The notes: generated from the sequence alone by a model not told the origin. Shown: positions 1 to 7,305, counted from the first letter of the stretch. The stretch is 64,000 nucleotides of DNA from Bacteroidota bacterium (GCA_023422565.1 JAFAGR010000041.1:1-64000), one strand, 5' to 3'. Numbers and translations: made by a program.

Positions 1-2
1 AC

Positions 3-1148
3 CCTATTTCGCGCATCTTAAATGATAACATCACGACCGGGGGATCGTACGCAAGATTTCAGGAAGAGCTGGCCACCCACATCAGAGGTAATGCAGAAAC
101 GGAGGGTTCATTGCTGCGGTACACCAAGCAACTCACCACTGATGCAATTCATCAATACCAGGCACAATACCACGAAGCCTTTGCACAAGACCTTAAATTC
201 AACTGGGGAAGGTATGTAGGCAGTAATCTTACAACCACTCGGGAATTTTGCGAACTGCTCACTAAAAAGCAATGGGTACATCGGACCGAGCTGCCGGGAA
301 TTATCTCTGGCGTAATTGATGGCGCATCGTTGAAACTGAGTAAGAAGTCAGGTCTTCCATTGGGAATGATCCCGGGTACTAATGCAGACAACTTCAAAGT
401 GAGGCGCGGAGGTTACAACTGTGGCCACCAATTCTTCTGGGTGCCAGACAGTGCAGTTCCGGATTATATAAGAAGTCGGATTGGAGGTAAGGGACCGGCA
501 CTTAAAGCCAATTTCTTCAATGAGGATTTGAAAATCGATAAAAAGTTTACACCAGGTCAATTATCATTTATTGAAGGGGAGTCTGGTTTAAAATATGATT
601 CGATCGTGAATCTTACAGGCGGTATTCCCGGAAAGGATATTTCAAACATCAGGCATGATCTTTTTAGGTCCGGCACAACCATTTATTCCATAATCGATTC
701 AGATCAATACCGCATCGAAAGACATATTGATCCTGTCCGGAAAACCATTTACAATAACTACATGCGCGTTCATGCGACCGGCGGAGGACTGGGGTTAAAC
801 CTGTTCCTCAATCAGGTAAGGGAAGCCAGGAACCAAGGTTACAGTTCGTTAACGGTTACGGCTGCGGGAAGCAAGCAATATATCAAGGACTGGAATGGTT
901 ATGTCACCTGGGCAAAGTTCGGATATGAGATGTCGACTCCCTATCGTGAGAAGTTCTTATCCGTGATGAAGCAGCATGGCCGAAAGGAGAAGACCTTGTT
1001 TGAACTTGTGTCAACGAAAGAAGGCGAAGAATTTTGGAAGGAAGTAGGATTTCAGTGGCACGGAACATTCAATCTTGCAGAAGGATCGCAATCAATTAAA
1101 AACCTGCGGGAATATCTATCTGCTAGAAAAATCAACTTTGCGCTGTAG
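3..1148 (+). CDS. MuF-like phage minor head protein with C-terminal acetyltransferase-like region (5'-partial)
   Basis: The frame is open to the left window edge, so this is the C-terminal part (381 codons visible) of a longer head-morphogenesis protein. MuF-family proteins sit inside phage heads at the portal and are injected with DNA. The first ~100 visible residues match the family pattern: LNDNITTGGSYARFQEEL, then the motif YVGS..TTTREFC and a later NCGHQFFWV. Beyond visible residue ~230 the protein changes character: a GGGLGLN turn and a helix like NQVREARNQGY, then NGYVTWAKFGYEM, a layout typical of GNAT acetyltransferases with a phage-type NGYxTWaxxGF tail. MuF proteins with variable C-terminal toxin or enzyme domains are known, so this may be an injected effector (inference). 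A TTG at 111 is only an internal codon. The 3' end overlaps the convergent small gene by 17 nt. Confidence 0.75.
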   Translation, partial: PISRILNDNITTGGSYARFQEELATHIRGNAETEGSLLRYTKQLTTDAIHQYQAQYHEAFAQDLKFNWGRYVGSNLTTTREFCELLTKKQWVHRTELPGIISGVIDGASLKLSKKSGLPLGMIPGTNADNFKVRRGGYNCGHQFFWVPDSAVPDYIRSRIGGKGPALKANFFNEDLKIDKKFTPGQLSFIEGESGLKYDSIVNLTGGIPGKDISNIRHDLFRSGTTIYSIIDSDQYRIERHIDPVRKTIYNNYMRVHATGGGLGLNLFLNQVREARNQGYSSLTVTAAGSKQYIKDWNGYVTWAKFGYEMSTPYREKFLSVMKQHGRKEKTLFELVSTKEGEEFWKEVGFQWHGTFNLAEGSQSIKNLREYLSARKINFAL

Positions 1149-1335
1149 CTGAGAACTCTTTATCCAGCTCGTTACTCACGGACATAAAATCCCGGTGCTC
1201 AACTTCCTTTATAAAACTTTTCAAATCGGGAAACTGGCGGACAGCGTCCTCTGCTCCAAGTTCATGGAGTACGCTTAAAGCGGCAATTTTCCGCTTGATC
1301 ACAATCACTTTTTGATCTTTCTCTGTAAGTTCCAT
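1132..1335 (-). CDS. small alpha-helical protein of the inverted phage cassette
   Basis: 67-residue hydrophilic protein, predicted mostly helical (MELTEKDQKVIVIKRKIAAL at the N-terminus), with no signal peptide, membrane segment or Cys. No family recognised. It is the last gene of a three-gene minus-strand cassette inverted relative to the head operon, and its 3' end overlaps that of the MuF-like gene by 17 nt. It follows the Cys-rich gene by 6 nt, so the two are probably co-transcribed. Its position facing a MuF protein with an extra domain makes an accessory or immunity-like role conceivable, but nothing in the sequence shows this. It could also be an ordinary phage moron. Confidence 0.55.
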   Translation of the reverse strand: MELTEKDQKVIVIKRKIAALSVLHELGAEDAVRQFPDLKSFIKEVEHRDFMSVSNELDKEFSATAQS

Positions 1336-1341
1336 TTTAGT

Positions 1342-1599
1342 TTATTGTTCATCTTCATCTTTGTCCCCATAACCAATATCCATATCACCGAAGTCAATTA
1401 TAGTTCCATCACTTTCCCGAAAGTGAATACAGCCAAAAAACTTGGCGGTCCAGATCTTTCCATAGTCACCAACAACTTTAGACCCATCAATTGAAACAGC
1501 AAATTCAACCGCGGGAGAATGACACAATCCTAACGTGTCACCACATCGAGGGATGATATCTTTCTCCCAGAATTTGCAGTCAGTACAAAAGTTGCCCAT
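1342..1599 (-). CDS. small Cys-rich, probably zinc-binding phage protein
   Basis: 85 residues. The N-terminus MGNFCTDCKFWEKD has a CxxC pair (C5, C8), followed by C19, C26 and a further CIHF cysteine near residue 57; the tail is acidic (GYGDKDEDEQ). The spacing suggests a small zinc site. Proteins opening with a CxxCxFW-type motif and a later Cys pair are common in phages, but I cannot assign a function. It is the middle gene of the minus-strand cassette (18 nt after the ribbon-helix-helix-like gene, 6 nt before the next). No signal peptide, so probably cytoplasmic. Confidence 0.6.
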   Translation of the reverse strand: MGNFCTDCKFWEKDIIPRCGDTLGLCHSPAVEFAVSIDGSKVVGDYGKIWTAKFFGCIHFRESDGTIIDFGDMDIGYGDKDEDEQ

Positions 1600-1616
1600 C
1601 CAGTAAATTTAAACAA

Positions 1617-1781
1617 TTAAGCTGCCTTTTCCTGCAATTTCTTGTACTCCCTGATTATTTGGTAAATCACCAATTCCTGACTGTACTGCTTTACGTTCTT
1701 CTCTTTTTTCCGCTTGGCCTGTTCTCGTAAAATGAATTGTTTAACATCGTCAGGGATGGCTTTCAAATTGATAATTGGCAT
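1617..1781 (-). CDS. 54-aa ribbon-helix-helix-like protein
   Basis: Short ORF starting at an ATG 15 nt downstream of a TATATTTG promoter-like element. The translation begins MPIINLKAIPDDVKQFILRE and continues with a Lys-rich stretch and YSQELVIYQIIREYKKLQ. The pattern beta-strand (IINLKAI), P-D-D-V helix, then a second helix resembles the Arc/MetJ fold of small DNA-binding regulators. This assignment is from pattern only; the Lys-rich linker is longer than usual. It heads the inverted cassette (gap of 17 nt to the Cys-rich gene), so it could regulate the two back-to-back promoters beside it. The short length and lack of a strong family signature keep confidence moderate. Confidence 0.5.
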   Translation of the reverse strand: MPIINLKAIPDDVKQFILREQAKRKKEKNVKQYSQELVIYQIIREYKKLQEKAA

Positions 1782-1796
1782 AAGTAGTTAGTTGAA

Positions 1797-1804
1797 CAAA
1801 TATA
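1797..1804 (-). promoter_or_regulatory. -7 promoter element (TATATTTG) of the inverted cassette
   Basis: On the minus strand the sequence TATATTTG fits the Bacteroidota -7 consensus TAnnTTTG and lies 15 nt before the ATG at 1781. No clear -33 TTTG is seen at the usual distance. It points away from the + strand element at 1858. Confidence 0.45.
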
Positions 1805-1857
1805 ATAATCTTACTCCAACATTTTTATCATTTCGGTAAGTTTCTTATCACAAAGAA

Positions 1858-1865
1858 TACTTTTG
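1858..1865 (+). promoter_or_regulatory. -7 promoter element (TACTTTTG) for tRNA and head operon
   Basis: TACTTTTG fits TAnnTTTG exactly and ends 3 nt before the tRNA 5' end, so transcription would begin at or within a few bases of mature tRNA position 1. The tRNA and the downstream capsid operon then probably form one transcript. No clear -33 element. Confidence 0.5.
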
Positions 1866-1868
1866 TTC

Positions 1869-1940
1869 TGCGATGTAGAGCAGCGGTAGCTCGCTGGGCT
1901 CATAACCCGGAGGTCAGAAGTTCGAATCTTCTCTTCGCAA
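1869..1940 (+). tRNA. phage-encoded tRNA with CAT anticodon and initiator (fMet) features
   Basis: 72-nt cloverleaf: acceptor TGCGATG/CTTCGCA (one T-T mismatch at pair 6), D arm GAGC/GCTC, anticodon arm CTGGG-CTCATAA-CCCGG, T arm AGAAG-TTCGAAT-CTTCT, discriminator A, followed by CTA rather than an encoded CCA. Two features are hallmarks of bacterial initiator tRNA: three consecutive G-C pairs at the base of the anticodon stem (GGG/CCC), and a purine11-pyrimidine24 pair (A-T) in the D stem where elongators have the reverse. The first pair is T1-A72, weak, as the formyltransferase prefers. It sits inside the phage head operon, 15 nt before the next start codon, right behind a promoter. CAT could in principle be elongator Met or Ile2, but the stem features argue against that. 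Confidence 0.85.
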
Positions 1941-1955
1941 CTAAAAACTAACTGC

Positions 1956-2408
1956 ATGTCCAAAATTCTCGTGATCCGCAAGCCGGACAGGACCATCCAC
2001 AAAGTTCCTCTTCAGAATAAAGCCACATTGATGGCATTTTCCAACAAGCTGCCAGATGGCCAGAAATGGACGTTTGAAGAAATGGATGAGAAAGAAGCCG
2101 AGAAGCTTCCCTTCATTGATCCTGCTTTCGTTTCGGCTGCAAATGCGCAGTCAAAATTGAAAGAGCTGGAAGGCCAGTCTGCTGAAAAGGATGCAAAGAT
2201 TAAGGAACTGGAGGCGCAGTTGGCCGCAATGAAGGGCGGAAATAACGGTGCCGGTGATAAAACGGCTGACAAGCCTGAAAAAGCAGAGGCCAAAATTGAG
2301 CGCATTAATGCGGCTGCAACAGCTGAAGAGGTTGCCGAGATCCTTGGCGATGATGCCAGGAAATCCGTAATGGATGCAGCTGCCAAGAAAACAGCAAGTT
2401 TTTCTTAA
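1956..2408 (+). CDS. phage head-region protein, coiled-coil rich
   Basis: 150 residues, first gene after the tRNA. The N-terminal ~50 residues look folded (MSKILVIRKPDRTIHKVPLQ, then PDGQKWTFEEMDEKEAEKLP). Residues ~60-95 are a Lys/Glu/Gln coiled coil (KLKELEGQSAEKDAKIKELE), followed by a Gly/Asn/Lys linker and a C-terminal helical, Ala-rich part. This layout resembles small head-decoration or scaffold-assisting proteins placed just before the scaffold gene in tailed phages. No family is recognised; the role is inferred from position and composition. Confidence 0.65.
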   Translation: MSKILVIRKPDRTIHKVPLQNKATLMAFSNKLPDGQKWTFEEMDEKEAEKLPFIDPAFVSAANAQSKLKELEGQSAEKDAKIKELEAQLAAMKGGNNGAGDKTADKPEKAEAKIERINAAATAEEVAEILGDDARKSVMDAAAKKTASFS

Positions 2409-2466
2409 ATCCAATAAGTTAAACTCAGTATCCTTCGTAAAAACCACTCACGTTAAGTAAAAATTA

Positions 2467-3324
2467 ATGGCCAAGCTCGGAACACTTCTGGAAAAGCTTT
2501 TTAAGAAAGCAGGTATCGAAATCTCTGATGATATCAAATCATTGGTGGAATTGGATACTGAGGTTCCGGACGCTACCGCAACGAAGCTGGATACTTCTCT
2601 ATTGACAGTGGAAGCTGCAAAAAGCAATTTTGAACTGACCAAGCATTTCCGCAAAAGCATTTTAGGCATTGCAGACATCAAGATGAATGAATTGCTTGAG
2701 GAGTTGGGACTGCAGGCGGGAGATGATTTTACCAATGAGCAAAACTCATATGAGAAGATTGCCAAGCTTACCCGTCTTGCTAATGAAGCAGGTAAGAAAG
2801 CTGCAGCGGGGGATAAGAGAACAGCTGATCAGTGGGCTGCAAAGGAACAGGAATACAATAATCAGATCAAGGCTCTGAAAGAAGCTGCTGTTGCTAAAGA
2901 CAAAGAATACAATACAACAAGGGAGAACGACCTCACGGCGTTCGAACTTAAGCAAATACTTTTTGGGAAAGACTATGTTTTTCCCAAGGAAATGGATCCC
3001 AATCTCAAGGTTTCAACAGCTTTGGGTGCGGTTCAAAACGCTCTTAATAAAGCCGGTGTTTCAATTAAAAGAAACGAATCCGGCCAACTGGTTATCGTGA
3101 ATAAAGAGGGGCAACCCGCTTATACCAGCGATACCAATGAACCTCTCGAGGTTAATACTTTCATTGATGGCGCACTCGCGCAAAACAAGCTGCTGAAAAT
3201 AAATGATCCTAATCAGCAGCAACCCGGATCACCCGGAGCACAAGTTATTCCTGGAAATAAAAGCCAGGGCAATTCCGCAATTGTTGCAGAAATCGATGCG
3301 CAGATGGCGGATCTGAACAAATAA
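2467..3324 (+). CDS. probable capsid scaffold protein
   Basis: 285 residues, directly before the major capsid gene, where tailed phages keep their scaffold. Highly charged, Lys/Glu/Ala rich, with long helices: residues ~60-140 are coiled-coil-like (KAAAGDKRTADQWAAKEQEY, NNQIKALKEAAVAKDKEY). The C-terminal third has a small structured region and then a disordered linker with QQQPGSPGAQ before a short terminal helix (IVAEIDAQMADLNK), the sort of basic/helical tail scaffolds use to touch the coat protein. No protease motif is visible, so it looks like a pure scaffold. Function is inferred from synteny and composition. Confidence 0.7.
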   Translation: MAKLGTLLEKLFKKAGIEISDDIKSLVELDTEVPDATATKLDTSLLTVEAAKSNFELTKHFRKSILGIADIKMNELLEELGLQAGDDFTNEQNSYEKIAKLTRLANEAGKKAAAGDKRTADQWAAKEQEYNNQIKALKEAAVAKDKEYNTTRENDLTAFELKQILFGKDYVFPKEMDPNLKVSTALGAVQNALNKAGVSIKRNESGQLVIVNKEGQPAYTSDTNEPLEVNTFIDGALAQNKLLKINDPNQQQPGSPGAQVIPGNKSQGNSAIVAEIDAQMADLNK

Positions 3325-3371
3325 CAGAGCTCAATACTCATCTTTTTTCTTAAAAATTTTAATTCTCAACC

Positions 3372-4511
3372 ATGAGCAAAGGTTTAGTGGGTGTAGCCCA
3401 TAGCCTGCTGATTTCTTCGCGTGAAGCGTTCAGAGGTGCGGCACCCATACAAAAAATGACAACGCCTGGTTATCTCCAGTACTTGTTAGGTAATAACAAG
3501 CCCGATATAATCAGCACAGGCAAGGATGATGGTTCCGGCTATCTCCGTGATGTAAAACTTCGCTACCGTAACCGCGGCGTTCCCGGAAAGTCGATCACCA
3601 CTGACGATTGTTCCGTTCAGATACGTCCCGCATATTTGGAAACTGATGTTCCTGCCACTTCTTTCCGCGCATTGGGCCTAACCTTCGAAGACGACCAGAT
3701 CGCCAAATTTGAAAGGGATGCGATGGCACAGGTAAATGCAGGAAACCCGGTAATGACAGGTGTCATGAAGGATATCTATGAAGCAATCATAGAAAACCTC
3801 GGTGGATTGTTTGCGGATGTGAACAACGACTGTCTTGCCTTCCAGGCGGCCAACTTTGGTAAGAACCAGGTCACAGGTGTTAACACAGCCCGGGCTGTAA
3901 ACTTCCCGCTGAGTACTGCAACCAACCCGTTGAACGAGGGTATGACATTGGTGATGGCTGATGCTATGGCCAACGAAATGAAACTCGCTGGTGCAACGAT
4001 CGTGGGTGGTGGTTTGATCAACAATTATTACCTGCAGCAATCCGCAAAAGGGAACGACCAATCGGGTCTAAACACCTCAGCACTCGCATTGCCGAAGTTC
4101 TACTACGACCCGTATGTAGCAACGGCGTTGGGTGGTGCAAACCAGTTTATGCTGCTGGAAAAGGATGCCGTTCAATTTGTGAACCAGTGTCGTTTCCGCG
4201 GTGCTAAAGCCGGTCCAAAAGGATCTGACTTTTTCACCACATTAAGGGTGCCCATTATGGACAGCTTAGGCCAGGGGAATATGTCTGCATTTGAATTTGA
4301 CCTGCAGATTACTTACCGCACTTGCGCTTCTGAAGTTCAGATCGGGACATACCAGGAAGGCGTGAACGAGCCCGTGCAACTTGGCCGTGGCTACAACTTC
4401 ATCCTCAGTTGTGCTTACCAAACTGTATTTATCCCTGCTGATAGTTATGGTTCCGGCGACAGGCTGAGTGGCGTGAATGGCACACTACGTTACAACGCAA
4501 CGAATTCCTAA
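3372..4511 (+). CDS. phage major capsid protein
   Basis: 379 residues, largest protein of the head cluster, directly after the scaffold-like gene and before connector-like genes. The sequence is typical of a coat protein: no signal peptide or membrane segment, mixed alpha/beta content, many Gly/Asn-rich loops, Arg-rich N-terminal arm region (LRDVKLRYRNRGVPGKSITT), a central helical stretch (MADAMANEMKLAGATIVGGG) and a C-terminal beta-rich segment ending GDRLSGVNGTLRYNATNS. HK97-fold proteins are too diverse to confirm by eye; the call rests mainly on position and size. Its stop codon overlaps the next start (taATGg), so translation is coupled. Confidence 0.75.
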   Translation: MSKGLVGVAHSLLISSREAFRGAAPIQKMTTPGYLQYLLGNNKPDIISTGKDDGSGYLRDVKLRYRNRGVPGKSITTDDCSVQIRPAYLETDVPATSFRALGLTFEDDQIAKFERDAMAQVNAGNPVMTGVMKDIYEAIIENLGGLFADVNNDCLAFQAANFGKNQVTGVNTARAVNFPLSTATNPLNEGMTLVMADAMANEMKLAGATIVGGGLINNYYLQQSAKGNDQSGLNTSALALPKFYYDPYVATALGGANQFMLLEKDAVQFVNQCRFRGAKAGPKGSDFFTTLRVPIMDSLGQGNMSAFEFDLQITYRTCASEVQIGTYQEGVNEPVQLGRGYNFILSCAYQTVFIPADSYGSGDRLSGVNGTLRYNATNS

Positions 4512-5029
4512 TGGATTGTCTGCAAAATAGAATTGGAATATTAGGCTGCGGCGCCCCGACAACGGGCGTCCAGCTTTATATTAACCAACTCCCTGGCGTG
4601 AGTATTGAAAAGATCTCCGCCCTTGCAGACGATGAACAGGAAACGTTTTTAGGTGTATGGGCTGATGTGGTCCTTCGAACGCTGAAGAAGTTTGAGATCC
4701 TGGTAAAAGCTGAGCTCAACAAATGTTACAAGATCACAGATAAAACTGTGGTGGAGTGCCTGATCTGCGAGCATAAAGCGCTTTTCGATGTTGCGCTCTG
4801 GTACCTGCACGGTACAGAGCTGATGATCGAAGTGACAAGTTCCGACACGATAAGCCGTTTTACCACGATGGATTTGGAAAAAGCCGAAAAACTGAAAGAA
4901 GAATTCTTCACAGAGTTCCAGGCTTCTTTATCTGATGCCATTAATTCTATCAATCCGCAAGACTCCGACTGTATCGAAACATGCATTCCGTGTAATGATT
5001 CAGTCAGGTTTGTAATGCAGACACCATGA
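4511..5029 (+). CDS. phage head-tail connector-like protein
   Basis: 172 residues, start overlapping the capsid gene stop by 1 nt. Mostly helical with six or more Cys (CLQNRIGILGCGAP, LNKCYKITDKTVVECLICEH, DSDCIETCIPCNDS near the C-terminus). Size and position after the coat gene fit an adaptor or DNA-packaging connector that sits beneath the portal. The Cys-rich character is unusual for such a protein and could mean metal binding. The next gene starts 4 nt before its stop (ATGA overlap). Role is inferred from synteny. Confidence 0.55.
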   Translation: MDCLQNRIGILGCGAPTTGVQLYINQLPGVSIEKISALADDEQETFLGVWADVVLRTLKKFEILVKAELNKCYKITDKTVVECLICEHKALFDVALWYLHGTELMIEVTSSDTISRFTTMDLEKAEKLKEEFFTEFQASLSDAINSINPQDSDCIETCIPCNDSVRFVMQTP

Positions 5030-5502
5030 TCACGGTAACATCAAATATCAAAGAAGTACTGCAGGCCCAGTTGGATAAGATCCGGGAGTTGAAAAACAAT
5101 CCTAATCCGATTATGCGTACGGTGGCTTTGACGGTACTTCCGGAGATGAGACGCAGAATTCATGTGGATGGAAAGGATTCTTCCGGTAATGCGATCGGTA
5201 CTTATTCTCCCGGTTACATGCGCATGAGGACAGGAAAATCAAAAACCGGCCCTCGCCACAACAGAACATCGGATCCAAAGGTGATTCTCTCCTTAACCAG
5301 GCAAATGGAAAACGACATGGTTGTCGTTCCAACGCCCAGAGGTTACGGGATAGGTTACAACAATCCGTTGAACTTCAAAAAGGCCGGCTGGAATGAGGAA
5401 ACTTATAAGAAAAAGATCCTCACCAAGCTTACAGACCAGGAATTGGAGTTAGCGGTAACCACCGCACAGGAATTCACACCGGAATATTTAAAAACTCTCT
5501 GA
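5026..5502 (+). CDS. phage tail-completion / virion morphogenesis protein (gp10-like)
   Basis: 158 residues resembling the HK97 gp10 / Mu G-like virion morphogenesis families: an N-terminal helix, then MRTVALTVLPEMRRRIHVDG, then GKDSSGNAIGTYSPGYMRMR, then the ILSLTRQMENDM..GYGIGYNN segment. These proteins close the head-tail joint in siphophages and myophages. It overlaps the preceding gene by 4 nt (ATGA) and the following by 1 nt, so the three form a coupled block. The family pattern I L T G/R x L x x S is replaced here by ILSLTRQMENDM, so the assignment is good but not certain. Confidence 0.65.
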   Translation: MITVTSNIKEVLQAQLDKIRELKNNPNPIMRTVALTVLPEMRRRIHVDGKDSSGNAIGTYSPGYMRMRTGKSKTGPRHNRTSDPKVILSLTRQMENDMVVVPTPRGYGIGYNNPLNFKKAGWNEETYKKKILTKLTDQELELAVTTAQEFTPEYLKTL

Positions 5503-6098
5503 TGCCATTCATTACGGACATAGTATGTTTTATCAACGATGCACTAAAGGGTGGCACCTTGGATAGAAAGAAGTTGCAGCCTGCAGCGTTTCACGGTTTA
5601 AGTACTGTGGTAGGCCGCAAGAAAGATGCTGCTGCTCCGTTGGAAATGATACCGGGGATTACGAATGAAAAAGGAAAGCTCTCCTTCATTCTCCCTGATG
5701 ACAAGTTTTCCATTCAGCTTTATCATAAACTGCAAACCAACACGTACAGTTATGAGCCGAAAAGCTATGGCAACAGTCACAGCATCCGGAGCGTAAGCGA
5801 ACTGCAACTGGTGGCCATCAACAACAGTAAGATCTCAGGACTTTCAAAAGATTGCCTGGAACCCTTGGTGCTGTTTGGGATGCCACAACACTTGAGTAAT
5901 GAGTTAAACGCAAAGCTCAAGATCGAAAAATGCCTGATCACACCATTAGGATCTATCATGGATCCAGTGACCGTGTTTCGTCAGGAATACCCGCAATCAC
6001 AATATTTCTTAAATGATCAGATGAGTATGTTCTCCATCCGCTACCGGGTTGAAATGGTTTTCTCCCAGGCGTGTGTGAACGCTTGCTTATGTGATTAA
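5502..6098 (+). CDS. phage tail-terminator-like protein, function not recognised
   Basis: 198 residues, start overlapping the previous stop. Opens with FITDIVCFINDALKGGTLDR, then mixed alpha/beta with a predicted beta hairpin (KLSFILPDDKFSIQLYHKLQ) and a C-terminal YRVEMVFSQACVNACLCD. Position after the gp10-like protein is where tail terminators or neck proteins lie, and the size fits, but no motif proves it. It is followed directly by a signal-peptide gene, an odd neighbour for a neck gene. Confidence 0.45.
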   Translation: MPFITDIVCFINDALKGGTLDRKKLQPAAFHGLSTVVGRKKDAAAPLEMIPGITNEKGKLSFILPDDKFSIQLYHKLQTNTYSYEPKSYGNSHSIRSVSELQLVAINNSKISGLSKDCLEPLVLFGMPQHLSNELNAKLKIEKCLITPLGSIMDPVTVFRQEYPQSQYFLNDQMSMFSIRYRVEMVFSQACVNACLCD

Positions 6099-6111
6099 AA
6101 CATCAATTCAA

Positions 6112-6564
6112 ATGAAAAAGCTTCTCTTTTTATCTCTTTTGGTGATATCCGGTTTCGCGATATCCGCACAGACGCTTCAATTCAGGACGACAAACGGGAA
6201 GGCGGTCCCTTATGGCCGCTATCAAACCACGACTACTGAAGACAGCGCCCTCAACACATTGGACAGCATGGTGATTGCGGACAACAGCGCAGGCCTCATA
6301 GAGGTTTCAGTCGTTGCGGCGGACACTTCCGGCAATGGCGTAACAGGAAAGCAGATCTACCGTTACCACAAATCAGCGGGCACGCTTACGCTTTCCTCTG
6401 CGACCAATATTTCTGCGATCGTCACCGATACGGGTTTGGGAACGGCCACGTACACGTTCACAAAAGTGGATGATAACCTTGTTTTGAAGGTTAAGGGCAA
6501 ACACACGGTACCGGTGAAGTGGAAAGCCCTGATCGTACCGATGAACATTACCAATTCACCATAA
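6112..6564 (+). CDS. exported phage fibre-domain protein (signal peptide + beta-sandwich)
   Basis: The ATG at 6112 is preferred over the GTG at 6091 because it gives a clean Sec signal peptide: MKKLLFLSLLVISGFAISAQ, cleavage after SAQ. The mature part (~130 residues) is a beta-sandwich seen in tailed-phage appendages: a DSMVIADNSAGLIEV strand pair, V-V-A-A-D turn, TLTLSSATNISAIVTDTGLG, and an ending VLKVKGKHTVPVKWKALIVP (the usual G..g.tI.W pattern). So a virion-type domain is joined to an export signal inside a structural operon. The signal peptide is strong by eye; whether it is used is untested. Possibly a surface adhesin or superinfection-related protein. Confidence 0.6.
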   Translation: MKKLLFLSLLVISGFAISAQTLQFRTTNGKAVPYGRYQTTTTEDSALNTLDSMVIADNSAGLIEVSVVAADTSGNGVTGKQIYRYHKSAGTLTLSSATNISAIVTDTGLGTATYTFTKVDDNLVLKVKGKHTVPVKWKALIVPMNITNSP

Positions 6565-6623
6565 AACACCTTTTTGCCACCGGTTTAAGACACCACAATT
6601 TTTCAACTTTTCAATTTTTTATC

Positions 6624-7190
6624 ATGAGTTCATATGCATCAATATACGGTTGCGGAGATTCCGAAGCAGAACACGTATGTCATGACTGTGCGGGTTCCAG
6701 AAACCGTGAATTCGCACGCACGCGCTCATCCGGCTTTATCAAGCTGGCCTATCTCGCCACTGTTGTAGGCGCTCCGACCACAGCGTCTGTGTGGGAAGAT
6801 GGTAAGGCTTCAGGCGATATCATTATGATCCCTGAAACATCAGGAAGCTACGATCCCGGAGAGCCCAAAGAGCTTAAGGGTTATGGAAACAGGAAAGTTT
6901 CCTACGGCGCGAGAGAAATGACATTGGCGTTCAACGATCCTGATTACGTGGAGAACTACGCGTTCTACAACGAAATCATCAATCGGACGAACCTGGTGCC
7001 TTTCTTCTGCACTTCAGACCTCGTTCACATTTTTGACCAAGTAGCATCGATCAAAGCAAAGGATCCTGTTGCTGATGACCTGGAAGAAGAAGTGGTATGG
7101 CGGGTTGAGTGTAAGGTTACTTCTGAGAACCTTCCCACCAAGCACTCGCTCACCAGCATAAGGAGTGTATTCTCCTGCCCAAACGAATAG
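6624..7190 (+). CDS. phage structural protein (candidate tail tube/major tail), Cys-rich N-terminus
   Basis: The ATG at 6624 is preferred over one at 6519 in the same frame, which overlaps the previous gene. 188 residues. The N-terminus YGCGDSEAEHVCHDC has CxC-like and CxxC cysteines, possibly a metal site. The remainder is beta-rich and charged, with DYVENYAFYNEIINRTNLVP and a C-terminal ECKVTSENLPTKHSLTSIRS. Size and position (after neck genes, before fibres) fit a tail tube or a small tail protein, but no family is recognised. Cys 9 and 13-18 region is unusual for a tube protein. It ends in a strong hairpin that includes the stop codon. Confidence 0.5.
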   Translation: MSSYASIYGCGDSEAEHVCHDCAGSRNREFARTRSSGFIKLAYLATVVGAPTTASVWEDGKASGDIIMIPETSGSYDPGEPKELKGYGNRKVSYGAREMTLAFNDPDYVENYAFYNEIINRTNLVPFFCTSDLVHIFDQVASIKAKDPVADDLEEEVVWRVECKVTSENLPTKHSLTSIRSVFSCPNE

Positions 7191-7209
7191 GGGGAGGCGA
7201 CCCCCTATT
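7186..7209 (+). terminator. strong hairpin at the end of the structural gene
   Basis: Perfect inverted repeat ATAGGGGG-aggcga-CCCCCTAT (7187-7194 / 7201-7208), extendable by A7186-T7209, with the TAG stop inside the 5' arm. It is followed by TT ATCG, a weak U tract, so it may attenuate or protect RNA rather than fully terminate. Confidence 0.5.
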
Positions 7210-7216
7210 TATCGCC

Positions 7217-7282
7217 ATGGAGACAGGGTTCCCAATACTAACTGAAGTAGGAGGCTACATACCACCTGAAGAGGAAGAGTAG
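7217..7282 (+). CDS. possible 21-aa micro-ORF between two hairpins
   Basis: ATG to TAG frame encoding METGFPILTEVGGYIPPEEE plus a final Glu: acidic tail, no signal peptide. It lies between the hairpin at 7187 and a second hairpin whose 3' arm contains its stop codon. Could be a real micro-peptide, a translation-sensing leader for the downstream fibre gene, or chance. No upstream ribosome-binding sequence is evident, which is normal here. Confidence 0.25.
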   Translation: METGFPILTEVGGYIPPEEEE

Positions 7283-7294
7283 CCTCCTCTTTTC
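7249..7294 (+). terminator. second hairpin before the exported fibre gene
   Basis: Perfect 10-bp inverted repeat AGGAGGCTAC (7249-7258) / GTAGCCTCCT (7279-7288) with a 20-nt loop, followed by CTTTTC. It resembles a rho-independent terminator or attenuator ahead of the signal-peptide block. Confidence 0.55.
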
Positions 7295-7305
7295 AATCCT
7301 TTGAA

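Noticed and set aside
7160..7210. A programmed frameshift site joining the tail gene to downstream sequence
   Set aside because: No slippery sequence near the stop and no long overlapping frame continues past 7190.
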